The notes under the pieces: generated by a model
Told to the model about the DNA's origin: nothing
Database searches by the model: none
Seen by the model: the letters and a program-made list of their open reading frames with translations, nothing else
Translations under genes and position numbers: made by a program
In this document: positions 7,378-14,274 of the stretch, piece by piece
How the letters are laid out: each line of letters begins with the position of its first letter
How positions within the stretch are numbered: the stretch's first letter is position 1
Source: an uncultured Pseudomonadota bacterium
Lineage (GTDB): Bacteria > Pseudomonadota > Gammaproteobacteria > Burkholderiales > SG8-39
Assembly: GCA_903895005.1 (NCBI GenBank)
Contig: CAITSH010000183.1
Coordinates: 1-29,224 of the forward strand
DNA length: 29,224 nt
Direction of reading: 5' to 3'

Positions 7378-8624
7378 GCGAGGGCCGTCGCGGCCGCAGC
7401 GATCACTTCCACGCCGGGCATGAAGTCGTCCAGATCCATCGCTTCGTTCGGGTTGTGCGATCCGTTGGCGTTGCGGATGAACACCATGCCGCTCGGAACG
7501 CCGGCGTTGGCGAACATCGCCGCGTCGTGGCCGGCGCCGCTGGCGATCACGTCGAACGCCACGCCCTGTTGTGTGCAGGCTTGCGACAAGACACTGATCA
7601 CGTGGTCGTCCATGGTGGCGGGCGCCGAAAGCAGGCGGCGGTCGAACTCGAAGCGCACGCCGCGTTCCTGGACGATGGTGTCGCACTCGGCCTGCATAAG
7701 TGCATGGAAAGCTTCCAGCGTGTCCTGGCTGCGGCTGCGCGCCTCGAAGCTGAAGTCCACCGTGCCGGGGATGCGCGAGATCGAATGTTCGGCCGCATCG
7801 GTGCTAACGATGCCCGTGGTCACCACCAGGTCCATGCCGCGCTCCAGCATGGCGCGCCAGTGTTCGTCCAACCGCATGATCAGGTCGGCCACGGCAAACA
7901 TCGCGTCGCGTCGCAGCCAGCGCGGCACGGCGCCCGAGTGCCCGGCCTCGCCGATGCAGCGTACGCGGTTGTGGCGCACGTTGCCGCGAATGCCCGAGAC
8001 CACGGCCAGCGGCAAGTGGCGCGCTACCATCACCGGGCCCTGCTCTATGTGCAGTTCCAGGTAGGCAGCCACGAGGGCTTTGTCGAGCAGCGGGCGGCCG
8101 GAGGTGACGGCCAGGGTGTCGGCGCCGGCCTGCGCCATGTAATCGCCTAGCGTCCGGTCGCCGCTGCGGTGACGCAGTTCCAGGTCGTGCGCGGACAGCA
8201 GGCCGAAAGCCGCAGCCGAGCCCATGTAGGCCTTGCCGAACCAGGCACTTTCCTCGCCGCGAAAGGCGATGACACATAGGGCGATGCGGGTGCCTGCCTG
8301 TTGGTGCGCCACCAGGCACAGCAGCCCGGCAACGATGCCCGCGAGCCCGTCGAAGTTGCCGCCCCGGGGCACCGAATCCATGTGCGAACCGGTCCACACG
8401 GCACGTGCGTCGGGGGCCAGCGAAGGCTGCCGGAACAGCAGGTTGGCGGCGGCATCAGTGCTCACCACCAGGCCGTGTGATTCGGCAAACCTGCGCAGGT
8501 ATGCCGCCGTAGCGGTCTCGCCGGGGCCGTAACTTGCGCGCGTGACGCCCACGCCGTCCCACGACAACACGCGGATGTCTTCAAAAATCTTCTCGGCCAC
8601 CGGCTTCAGTGCGTGCAGGTCCAT
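7374..8624 (-). CDS. M20-family Zn-dependent hydrolase (N-carbamoyl amino acid / allantoate amidohydrolase type)
   Basis: A 416-residue binuclear metal amidohydrolase. Visible signature residues are His81 and Asp92 in TGSHMDSVPRGGNFDG, the Glu124-Glu125 pair in AFRGEES, ELHIEQGPV, the dimerisation-domain segment GHSGAVPRWLRRDA, ASGAGHDAAMFANAGVP, and the last ligand His in NGSHNPNEAM. This family removes carbamoyl or ureido groups from ureido acids such as N-carbamoyl-beta-alanine, N-carbamoyl amino acids and allantoate. Placed between a dihydroorotate dehydrogenase-like gene and a regulator, a ureido acid from an opened pyrimidine ring (for example N-carbamoylaspartate) is a sensible substrate, but this is inferred. 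A TTG at 8642, overlapping the previous stop as TTGA, would add six residues and is an equally possible start. Confidence 0.9.
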   Translation of the reverse strand: MDLHALKPVAEKIFEDIRVLSWDGVGVTRASYGPGETATAAYLRRFAESHGLVVSTDAAANLLFRQPSLAPDARAVWTGSHMDSVPRGGNFDGLAGIVAGLLCLVAHQQAGTRIALCVIAFRGEESAWFGKAYMGSAAAFGLLSAHDLELRHRSGDRTLGDYMAQAGADTLAVTSGRPLLDKALVAAYLELHIEQGPVMVARHLPLAVVSGIRGNVRHNRVRCIGEAGHSGAVPRWLRRDAMFAVADLIMRLDEHWRAMLERGMDLVVTTGIVSTDAAEHSISRIPGTVDFSFEARSRSQDTLEAFHALMQAECDTIVQERGVRFEFDRRLLSAPATMDDHVISVLSQACTQQGVAFDVIASGAGHDAAMFANAGVPSGMVFIRNANGSHNPNEAMDLDDFMPGVEVIAAAATALA

Positions 8625-8638
8625 GGGTGTGTGCCCGC

Positions 8639-9589
8639 TCAACCCGATTGTTGGGCAAAACGCAACCAGCGGTCGCTCAGTTGCGGGTCGATGCGCACGG
8701 CGCCGGTGAGTTCGGTGATGTGCTCGATGCGGTTTTCAACGCAGTAGGCGTCAAGGCCTTCGACGATGCGTGCCATCACGCCCGGGTCGATGAACGAGGC
8801 GGTTCCGACCTGCACCGCCTGCGCCCCGGCAAGCATGAATTCGATGGCGTCTTCGGCACTGCCAATGCCGCCGCAGCCGATGACCGGGATGCGCACCGCG
8901 CGGTGGCACTGGAGCACCATGCGCAGCGCAATCGGCTTGATGGCCGGCCCCGACAGGCCGCCCATCACATTGCCCAGCTTGGGCTTGCGCGTGCGGATGT
9001 CGATGGACATGCCCAGCACCGCGTTGCCCATGACCACGGCGTCGGCGCCCGCGTCTTCGCAGGCGCGCGCCACCGCGGCGATGTCTGACGAATTGGGCGT
9101 CAGCTTGGCCCACACCGGGTGTTGCGTGCGGCGACGGATCGCGCTCACCACCTCGTATGTGGTGTCGGGCGCCATCGCGAAAGCCATGCCGTCGGCTTCC
9201 AGGTTGGGGCAGGAGATGTTGGCCTCGATGGCGGCCACACACGGCAGCGACACCTGGGCCACGGCTTCGGCGAATTCATCAACCGTGTCGGCCGAAATCG
9301 ATACCACCACCGGCGTGCCGAAGGTGGTGTAGGGCGGCAGGACTTCACGCAGGTAGTGGTCCAGCCCCTTGCTCGGGATGCCGATGGAGTTGAGCATGCC
9401 GCCGCGCGTCTCGGCCACACGCGGTGTCGGGTTGCCGGCGCGGCTTTGCGGCGACACGCTCTTGATGACCAGTGCTCCGAGGCGCGCGAGGTCCAGCGCC
9501 TCGCGATATTCGATGGCAAAACAGCCCGAGGCCGGCATGACGGGGTTGCGTAGCGTGAGCTGCCCGAGGCGAACGGAGAGATCAGCCAA
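8639..9589 (-). CDS. dihydroorotate dehydrogenase-like protein, class 1B (PyrD type)
   Basis: A 316-residue FMN TIM-barrel protein. Class 1 landmarks are Lys43 (IKSVSP), GNPTPRVAETRGGMLNSIG (52-70), ANISCPN with active-site Cys127, KLTPN (162-166), GGLSGPAIKP, and the phosphate-binding GCGGIGSAEDAIEFMLAGA. A Cys base and a PyrK-like partner gene mark class 1B, which uses NAD. The residue after Asn189 is Ala, where class 1 enzymes usually have Ser or Thr contacting the substrate. Start codon is TTG at 9589, supported by GGAGGTG just upstream; it overlaps the PyrK-like stop by eight bases. The company of a ureido-acid hydrolase and a regulator suggests a catabolic rather than biosynthetic role, for example orotate reduction or another pyrimidine redox step. 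Confidence 0.9.
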   Translation of the reverse strand: MADLSVRLGQLTLRNPVMPASGCFAIEYREALDLARLGALVIKSVSPQSRAGNPTPRVAETRGGMLNSIGIPSKGLDHYLREVLPPYTTFGTPVVVSISADTVDEFAEAVAQVSLPCVAAIEANISCPNLEADGMAFAMAPDTTYEVVSAIRRRTQHPVWAKLTPNSSDIAAVARACEDAGADAVVMGNAVLGMSIDIRTRKPKLGNVMGGLSGPAIKPIALRMVLQCHRAVRIPVIGCGGIGSAEDAIEFMLAGAQAVQVGTASFIDPGVMARIVEGLDAYCVENRIEHITELTGAVRIDPQLSDRWLRFAQQSG

Positions 9590-10421
9590 ATTCCACCTCC
9601 CCCACCACCTGGCGGATCGGGAACACCGGGCCTTCGCGGCACACGCGCAGAAATCGCTTGTCGCCGTCGCAGTCGAAAAGGCGCACGCACGAAAGGCAGA
9701 CGCCCATGCCGCAGGCCATGCGCTGCTCCATCGCCACCTCGCCGTCGATGGCGGGGTGCTCGGCCAGCAGGCCCTGCAGCAGCATCAGCAGTCGGTGCGA
9801 GCCGCAGGTGTAGATGGCGTCGGGCGGGTCGGCGGCAATGACGCGCACCAGCAGCGCCTCTACGGCTTCGGGCGCCGAACTGCCGTCGCTGTCGTAGAGG
9901 CAGAACACGGCGGCTTCGATGCCGCGCAGGAACTCGCTCTGCATCATGTCGGCCGGGGTGCGCGCCGACATGACGGCTGTGACCGAAATGCCGGCAGCGG
10001 CCGCCTGGCGTACAAGCGGTGCCAGCGTGGCCAGGCCCACGCCGCGCACCACGAGCACGATGTGCCGGTAGTGCGGCTTGAGCGTGAAGGTGTTGCCCAG
10101 CGGTCCCACGATGTTCATCGCCGCGCCTTCGGCAAGCGTGGCCAGCGCCCGGGTACCTTCGCCGGTCACTTTGTAGAGGAATTCCACCGTGCCTTCGGCT
10201 GGCCCCGTGCCGTACACGCTCATGGGCCGCAGCAAAAAGGGCTGGTGCTGGTCTGTGGTCGGGCACTTGAGCTGGTAGAACTGGCCGGGCCGGGTTGCCA
10301 GCGCGAGCGCTGCGTCGGATTCAAGCCGCAAATACCGGTAGCGCCCGTTCACCCAGCGGTGCTCCGCGACCTGGCAGGTGTGCGAGGCGACGGCCGGGCT
10401 GAAGCAGGGGATGTCGATCAT
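9582..10421 (-). CDS. PyrK-like iron-sulfur flavoprotein (dihydroorotate dehydrogenase electron transfer subunit)
   Basis: A 279-residue FAD/[2Fe-2S] reductase subunit. It carries the flavin-binding RPMSVYG, the GPLGNTF turn of ferredoxin-reductase folds, a nucleotide-binding segment around IVLVVRGVGLATLAPL, and a C-terminal [2Fe-2S] motif with Cys237, Cys242, Cys245 and Cys261. In class 1B dihydroorotate dehydrogenases PyrK passes electrons between the FMN of PyrD and NAD(H). It is the first gene of the six-gene leftward operon. The ATG at 10,421 has no recognisable ribosome binding site, so the transcript may be leaderless or nearly so. The upstream region is AT-rich and holds the operator-like repeats. 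Confidence 0.88.
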   Translation of the reverse strand: MIDIPCFSPAVASHTCQVAEHRWVNGRYRYLRLESDAALALATRPGQFYQLKCPTTDQHQPFLLRPMSVYGTGPAEGTVEFLYKVTGEGTRALATLAEGAAMNIVGPLGNTFTLKPHYRHIVLVVRGVGLATLAPLVRQAAAAGISVTAVMSARTPADMMQSEFLRGIEAAVFCLYDSDGSSAPEAVEALLVRVIAADPPDAIYTCGSHRLLMLLQGLLAEHPAIDGEVAMEQRMACGMGVCLSCVRLFDCDGDKRFLRVCREGPVFPIRQVVGEVEFG

Positions 10422-10439
10422 GGGAGGGTAGATTAATTT

Positions 10440-10484
10440 GTATCAAAATAGATACTGACTAAATAATAATTTTCTTTTTGATAC
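10440..10484 (-). promoter_or_regulatory. candidate promoter/operator of the pyrimidine-type operon
   Basis: An AT-rich island in otherwise GC-rich DNA, directly upstream of the PyrK-like gene. GTATCAAAATAGATAC (10,440-10,455) is an inverted repeat with GTATC/GATAC arms and a 6-nt centre. A longer 9-nt arm pair, GTATCAAAA (10,440-10,448) and TTTTGATAC (10,476-10,484), shares its left half. Three half-sites in 45 nt is typical of dimeric regulators of the XRE type, and the operon encodes one. I infer repression or activation of the operon from here; the exact -10 and -35 are not resolved. Confidence 0.45.
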
Positions 10485-10505
10485 TGTGTCCAGCTTTTTT
10501 TGTGC

Positions 10506-10559
10506 GTGGGTCTGTGTCACCCCGGATCAAGTCCGGGAGGACACAGACCAGCGACCCAC
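10506..10559. repeat. long imperfect hairpin
   Basis: GGTCTGTGTC (10,509-10,518) and GACACAGACC (10,540-10,549) are perfect complements. Inside them CCCGGA (10,521-10,526) pairs with TCCGGG (10,532-10,537) around the loop TCAAG, with a 2x2 mismatch between the stems. Outer GTGGGT (10,506-10,511) and ACCCAC (10,554-10,559) can extend or compete. There is no T-tract, so a simple intrinsic terminator is unlikely. The core resembles small palindromic repeats scattered in proteobacterial genomes. Confidence 0.6.
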
Positions 10560-10826
10560 CGAGCGCCGCGCGCCCGCTGTCTGTGTTCCAAGCAGCCTGA
10601 TGCGCAAGGCGAGAACGGTTCGGCAACAGCGCCGACGATCCCGCACGGCCTGCGCTTGCGCATGGCGGTCAGAGCGCGTCCAAATCGGCCTCGACGGGTC
10701 GACGCAGCGACCAATAAACCCGATCGAGAGGGAATTTTTACAGAACATCGCGCAAATGGATCGCTTCTCGGTCTGGTGGTACAGTCAGCGCATGGAGAGA
10801 AAAGTAGTTTGAATTTCTTATACACA
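10560..10826. other. gene-free stretch with no recognisable content
   Basis: About 270 nt between the hairpin and the amidase remnant. Open frames run through it on both strands, one of them into the amidase remnant, but none shows a domain, a signal peptide or a supported start. It may be decayed sequence from the duplication that left the neighbouring remnant. Confidence 0.5.
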
Positions 10827-10946
10827 GCCGGCTTACATTTAATGGCGGTTGGTGGCAGTGAGTTGCGCCTGCTTGTGGTGGCCGAGCTGGCAGAGGCAGC
10901 CATGCCGGCCTTGTCGCCTGCGCCGCCGTTGTGCACCGGGAAATAG
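10827..10946 (+). pseudogene. amidase gene fragment (last 39-40 codons)
   Basis: The frame reads AGLHLMAVGGSELRLLVVAE and ends at the same position as the intact amidase of 3,653-5,017 (TAG here, TAA there). All catalytic parts are missing, so it cannot be functional. The frame is open upstream into unrelated sequence but has no supported start. The left edge of homology at 10,827 is sharp. The fragment points to a lost second amidase gene, or to a recombination event that copied only the 3' end. Confidence 0.8.
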
Positions 10947-11005
10947 CTTCGCTCCCGAAGTCGGAGCATCGTGCAGAAAGTGTTGTCGCTGCTTCTGTGC
11001 TCGGA
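10827..11005. repeat. diverged direct repeat, copy B
   Basis: Matches 4,898-5,076 without gaps at a constant offset of 5,929 nt and roughly 88 percent identity by eye. Its part beyond 10,946 corresponds to the end of the cyclodeaminase-like remnant after copy A. Similarity stops at about 11,005, where the leader of the third Bug gene begins. Confidence 0.85.
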
Positions 11006-11114
11006 TAACCTTTGAACATGGCAGTGCCTGCTGTCATTGCATGGCATCAATGCGATGAAGCGCGGCGCGGTGCCATTTTTACCCGCTAACGCAACCGCAA
11101 TGGAGAAAGCCCCG

Positions 11115-12092
11115 ATGGAAAAGAATGCCTTTTTTGGAAAAATACTGGCTGTGCTGGTGCTTGGCCTTTTGGCCTTGCCGGCTGCCGCGCAGACGGCTTT
11201 CCCGGGCAAACCGGTGCGCCTGATATTGCCGTATTCAACCGGAGGGTCGGCTGACACCGTGGCACGCCTGCTCGCACCCAGGTTGCAGGAAGCCTGGAAA
11301 CAGACCGTCATCGTCGAGAACAAGCCGGGCGCCAACGCAGTCATCGGCACCGATTTTGTTGCGAAGGCGGCGCCTGACGGACATACGCTGCTGGTCGCGC
11401 TGACGACGCACGTCATCAGTCCGAGCCTGATCAAGACACCCTTCGATCCGGTCAGGGACTTCGCCCCTGTCGCGACAGTCGCGGCGGCCGAATTGTGCCT
11501 CGCACTCAATCCTGATGTTCCGGCGAACACCCTGCAGGAATTGATTGCCCTCGCCAAGGCTAAGCCGGGGCAACTCAATTATGCGACGACGCAGATCGGC
11601 GGCAACCAGCACCTTGCAGCCGAGTTGCTGGGTATTCTCACCGGTGCAAAGCTGACCGCTGTTCCGTACAAGGGAGGCGGCGAAGCACTGACCGCAGTGC
11701 TCGGTGGTCACTCTCAAATGTACCTGGGCTCGATTTCGAGCCTTATTCCAGTGGTCAAAAGCGGCAAGCTCAAGGGAATTGCGGTTTCAGGCGAGAGTCG
11801 CAACATGGCAATTCCGAATGTGCCGACCTTTACCCAGGGCGGGGTCCCCAACCTGGACGTGCGACTCTGGTTTGGCGTGCTTGCGCCCGCCGGCACGCCT
11901 AAGGACATCGTCGACAAGATCGCTGCGCAGATCGCGGTTATTCTGGGCACCGCGGATTTCAAGGAAGCGCTGCAAAAGCAGGGGCTCGAGCCGCTTGTCG
12001 GCGGCCCGGAGCAATTCGCCGCTTTACTCAAGACCGATTACACCCGCTACGCCCAGGTTATCAAGACCGCGAACATAAAGGTTGAGCAGTAA
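11115..12092 (+). CDS. Bug-family (TctC-like) substrate-binding protein
   Basis: A 325-residue periplasmic receptor. The ATG at 11,115 follows GGAG (11,102-11,105) with 9 nt spacing and yields a good signal peptide ending LPAAAQ. An ATG at 11,100 is less well placed, and the frame is open to 11,037. The Bug landmarks are FPGKPVRLILPYSTGGSADT, VIVENKPGANAVIGTD, PDGHTLL, VPYKGGGEAL and VLAPAGTP. It stands alone, convergent to the cyclodeaminase-like gene, and follows directly on the duplicated amidase remnant. An ancestral receptor-amidase pairing, still intact at 2,604-5,017, may therefore have been broken here. The ligand is unknown; a pyrimidine-type carboxylate fits the neighbourhood. Confidence 0.92.
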   Translation: MEKNAFFGKILAVLVLGLLALPAAAQTAFPGKPVRLILPYSTGGSADTVARLLAPRLQEAWKQTVIVENKPGANAVIGTDFVAKAAPDGHTLLVALTTHVISPSLIKTPFDPVRDFAPVATVAAAELCLALNPDVPANTLQELIALAKAKPGQLNYATTQIGGNQHLAAELLGILTGAKLTAVPYKGGGEALTAVLGGHSQMYLGSISSLIPVVKSGKLKGIAVSGESRNMAIPNVPTFTQGGVPNLDVRLWFGVLAPAGTPKDIVDKIAAQIAVILGTADFKEALQKQGLEPLVGGPEQFAALLKTDYTRYAQVIKTANIKVEQ

Positions 12093-12113
12093 GCTAGACG
12101 CCGCAGGTCGGGA

Positions 12114-12137
12114 CGGGGGCGATGCTGGATGCCCCCG
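12114..12137. terminator. hairpin between convergent genes
   Basis: CGGGGGC (12,114-12,120) and GCCCCCG (12,131-12,137) form a 7-bp GC stem with a 10-nt loop. It lies in the 48-nt gap between the stops of the convergent Bug receptor and cyclodeaminase-like genes, where a bidirectional terminator is expected. There is no T-tract, so this is a moderate call. Confidence 0.4.
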
Positions 12138-12140
12138 CGC

Positions 12141-13136
12141 TCAGTCCAACTCAATCAGCTGACCCCGGCCGAGGCGTTCGGCTTCCCGCAGCACATGTGC
12201 GGCGAACGCCACGTCACCGATCGCCATGCCCTGCATCAGCGCAACAATGCGTTCCGAGTTGTGGCGCCGGCCGGGCTTGCCGCCTGTGATGACTTCGCAG
12301 GCGAGCGCATCAATGCGTGCGTTGAATTGCTCGCGGGTGAGGTGTCCCTGCGCAATCCAGGCACCGCCGTCGCCCATTTCTCCGGCGAAATCAGCATCAT
12401 CGACGATGAGCCGCTCGGACTCGCGCATCACGCCGTAGTCCACCTCGTTGTAACTGCCCATCGAGCAGACAACCGCGCCGGGCTTGAGTTCTCCGGGGCG
12501 CACGAGGGGGGTGGGCGATTCGGTCAGCGTGATCACCAGGTCCGCGCCGGCGCAGGTACGCGCGCGATCCGGTTCTGCTCGCATCGGGTAATCGAGTTGC
12601 GGCGCGTGCGCGGCGACAAACGCGGCCATGCTCTCCTCGCGGCGTGAATGCACGCGCAGTTCGGCGACCTTGAAGGCGCGGCCGAGCATTGGCACCATTT
12701 CATGGGCGATGCCGCCGGTACCGTAGAGCGCGATCACCAGCGGGCCCGGATTGACCAGCGGTTCGAAGCCCGCCAGGCCGAAGGCTGCGGTGCGTATCTT
12801 GCTCAGCCAGTTTTCCGCGACCAGGCCGGCAAGGCGGAAGTCTGCGTGATCGTAAATTGCGCTGTAGTTGCGGGTGGGCTTGTCGGATGCACCCGGATTG
12901 GCGAGCAGCCGGATGCCCGATGCGTCGAGGTGCTTCACGGTTGCCGCTTTGAACTTGAAGCGCGGGCCGCCCAGTGTGGTTGCATCGAGGGTCATCGCCG
13001 ACGGTGTGGAAAGCCGGCTGCCACCCGCAGCCTGGTCGCGCAGCGTGCGGCGCGCCATTGCCAGCGCGGTGTCGACGTCCATGGCTTCGCGCACATCCTG
13101 TTCGCGCAGGATGCGCAGCGTGCGGGGCGCGCTCAC
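12141..13136 (-). CDS. ornithine cyclodeaminase/mu-crystallin family protein
   Basis: A 331-residue NAD(P)-dependent enzyme. Members include ornithine cyclodeaminase, alanine dehydrogenases of the archaeal type and imino-acid reductases. The Rossmann motif is ALYGTGGIAHEMVPML, preceded by the typical TAAFGLAGFEPL segment; the substrate-side Lys lies in RFKFKAATVKH. CSMGSYNEVDYGVMRESERL occupies the place of the family's Asp-containing catalytic loop. The start is GTG at 13,136 with GGGGAA nearby upstream. It follows the ring-opening amidohydrolase gene by 33 nt, so the two form an operon and it probably handles an amino or imino acid derived from ring cleavage. A decayed second copy of its 3' part is found near 5,100. 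Confidence 0.88.
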   Translation of the reverse strand: MSAPRTLRILREQDVREAMDVDTALAMARRTLRDQAAGGSRLSTPSAMTLDATTLGGPRFKFKAATVKHLDASGIRLLANPGASDKPTRNYSAIYDHADFRLAGLVAENWLSKIRTAAFGLAGFEPLVNPGPLVIALYGTGGIAHEMVPMLGRAFKVAELRVHSRREESMAAFVAAHAPQLDYPMRAEPDRARTCAGADLVITLTESPTPLVRPGELKPGAVVCSMGSYNEVDYGVMRESERLIVDDADFAGEMGDGGAWIAQGHLTREQFNARIDALACEVITGGKPGRRHNSERIVALMQGMAIGDVAFAAHVLREAERLGRGQLIELD

Positions 13137-13169
13137 GCCAATTTCCCCGTTAATCGACTCATGCGAACT

Positions 13170-14243
13170 TCAGGCATCACGCACGATGCAGGCGCACAGT
13201 CCGCCGCCCGCCGGTGCCTGATGCACGGTATTGGCCGAGATGAACACGCGCGCCGAACCCAATATCGAACCGACGACGCCGCTCATGGTTGCGCGCACAT
13301 GCTTGTCCATGTCGATGTGGCTGGTCTTCATGACGGTGCGCAAGCCGCGAAGCCTGCCGTCCGGTGCCACCCCAGACTTGATCATGGTGGCAACGACGCG
13401 ATGCGCGTCGGTAACCTGGCCGTCGGCATCGAGTTCGCAACCGGCCGCCGCGAACATGTCGCGCAGGCCTTTGCCGTCCAGCACGTCGCGCAGGTAGCCG
13501 GTCTGCACCGACAAATGACCCGCCGCGCCGGGGCGGTTGGCCAATAAAAGAATTTCGACGCAATCGAGTTCGGCGCCTGAGAACACCATTGCGCGCCTGG
13601 CGCGCAGCGTGTGGTCGTTGTCGAAGGCCTCCTGAACGATGCGCGCGCGATCCACCTCACCCAGAGCCACGCCGGCGCCAAGCGCGCCGACCGCCTTCGA
13701 ATAGGCCGATGTGATGCGCTTGTTGAGCGTTGTACCGGGCTCTGCGGGGAGGAAGCTTTTCACCGGGGTTTTGACGATGACCAGAGCCACGTCGGCGGCG
13801 TCGACCCCGGCATCCGTCATTGCGGCGCGCACGGTTTCGGCGGTGATGTCGGCGTGGGCAAGGGTGCCGATTTCGCCGGGTTTGAGCGAACGGCTGCGCG
13901 CGCAACCGATGGCAAGGGCTCGACCGCGCGTCGAGGCGGGCGCACCGGGTTCATCAACGTCGGCGAAAAGTGTGCCGAAAGGGGTCATCGCCCCCTCGCA
14001 CCCGGTTGAGAACAGGAAGGTCGAGCGATCGAGCAGCGCCTTGCCGCCGTGGCGTTCGATTTCGATTGTCGCGCTTTGCAGTGCGTACTCGCGTGAGAAA
14101 TCGTTTACGTCCGAATTCCCCTCGGTTTTTACCAGGAGCGCGAGACGCCGGATTGCGGCTGGGGCGAACTGCGCCAACTTGGCGCGAAAATCACTGACAT
14201 CACCCGGATGGGCGGTATCGTAGGTCAGTACGTGAACGGTCAC
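13170..14243 (-). CDS. ring-opening amidohydrolase (cyanuric acid hydrolase/barbiturase family)
   Basis: A 357-residue member of the small AtzD/TrzD/barbiturase family, whose three-repeat fold opens cyanuric acid or barbituric acid rings. Each repeat supplies a Lys and a Ser. The candidates here are Lys39 (VKTEGNSDVNDFSREYA) with Ser79 (LFSTGCEGAMTP), Lys158 (VIVKTPV) with Ser222 (VFSGAELD), and Lys289 (MIKSG) with Ser336 (ISANTVHQAPAGGG). The first and third Ser loops differ from the S-G-G-x-E-G and S-G-G-x-E-H of cyanuric acid hydrolases, so the substrate may differ; barbiturate or a related pyrimidine is the best guess. The start is GTG at 14,243 behind AAGGAAA. The ATG at 14,324 lies upstream of the promoter. 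Barbiturase belongs to oxidative pyrimidine catabolism. Confidence 0.88.
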   Translation of the reverse strand: MTVHVLTYDTAHPGDVSDFRAKLAQFAPAAIRRLALLVKTEGNSDVNDFSREYALQSATIEIERHGGKALLDRSTFLFSTGCEGAMTPFGTLFADVDEPGAPASTRGRALAIGCARSRSLKPGEIGTLAHADITAETVRAAMTDAGVDAADVALVIVKTPVKSFLPAEPGTTLNKRITSAYSKAVGALGAGVALGEVDRARIVQEAFDNDHTLRARRAMVFSGAELDCVEILLLANRPGAAGHLSVQTGYLRDVLDGKGLRDMFAAAGCELDADGQVTDAHRVVATMIKSGVAPDGRLRGLRTVMKTSHIDMDKHVRATMSGVVGSILGSARVFISANTVHQAPAGGGLCACIVRDA

Positions 14244-14274
14244 CGCAATTTCCTTTTTAAGAGACTGGAATACT

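Noticed and set aside
6205..8064. Long rightward open frame of 619 codons
   Set aside because: It is antisense to the OPRT-like, XRE and M20 genes, whose protein motifs are unmistakable. The translation is rich in Arg, His and Gly with no domain, as expected of GC-rich antisense frames.
8639..10421. Dihydropyrimidine dehydrogenase (PreT/PreA) for uracil reduction
   Set aside because: The small subunit has the FAD and C-terminal [2Fe-2S] layout of PyrK, and the barrel protein lacks the ferredoxin-type Cys clusters of PreA.
9369..10436. Rightward open frame of 355 codons
   Set aside because: It is antisense to the PyrD-like and PyrK-like genes and encodes a low-complexity His/Arg/Ala product with no family features.
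10500..10946. 148-codon rightward frame ending in the amidase-like tail, possibly a new fusion gene
   Set aside because: Only the last 39-40 codons are homologous to anything I can see. The upstream part crosses the hairpin and has no ribosome binding site, so I treat it as a pseudogene fragment.
12648..13547. Rightward open frame of 299 codons
   Set aside because: It is antisense to the cyclodeaminase-like and ring-opening amidohydrolase genes and shows no recognisable protein content.
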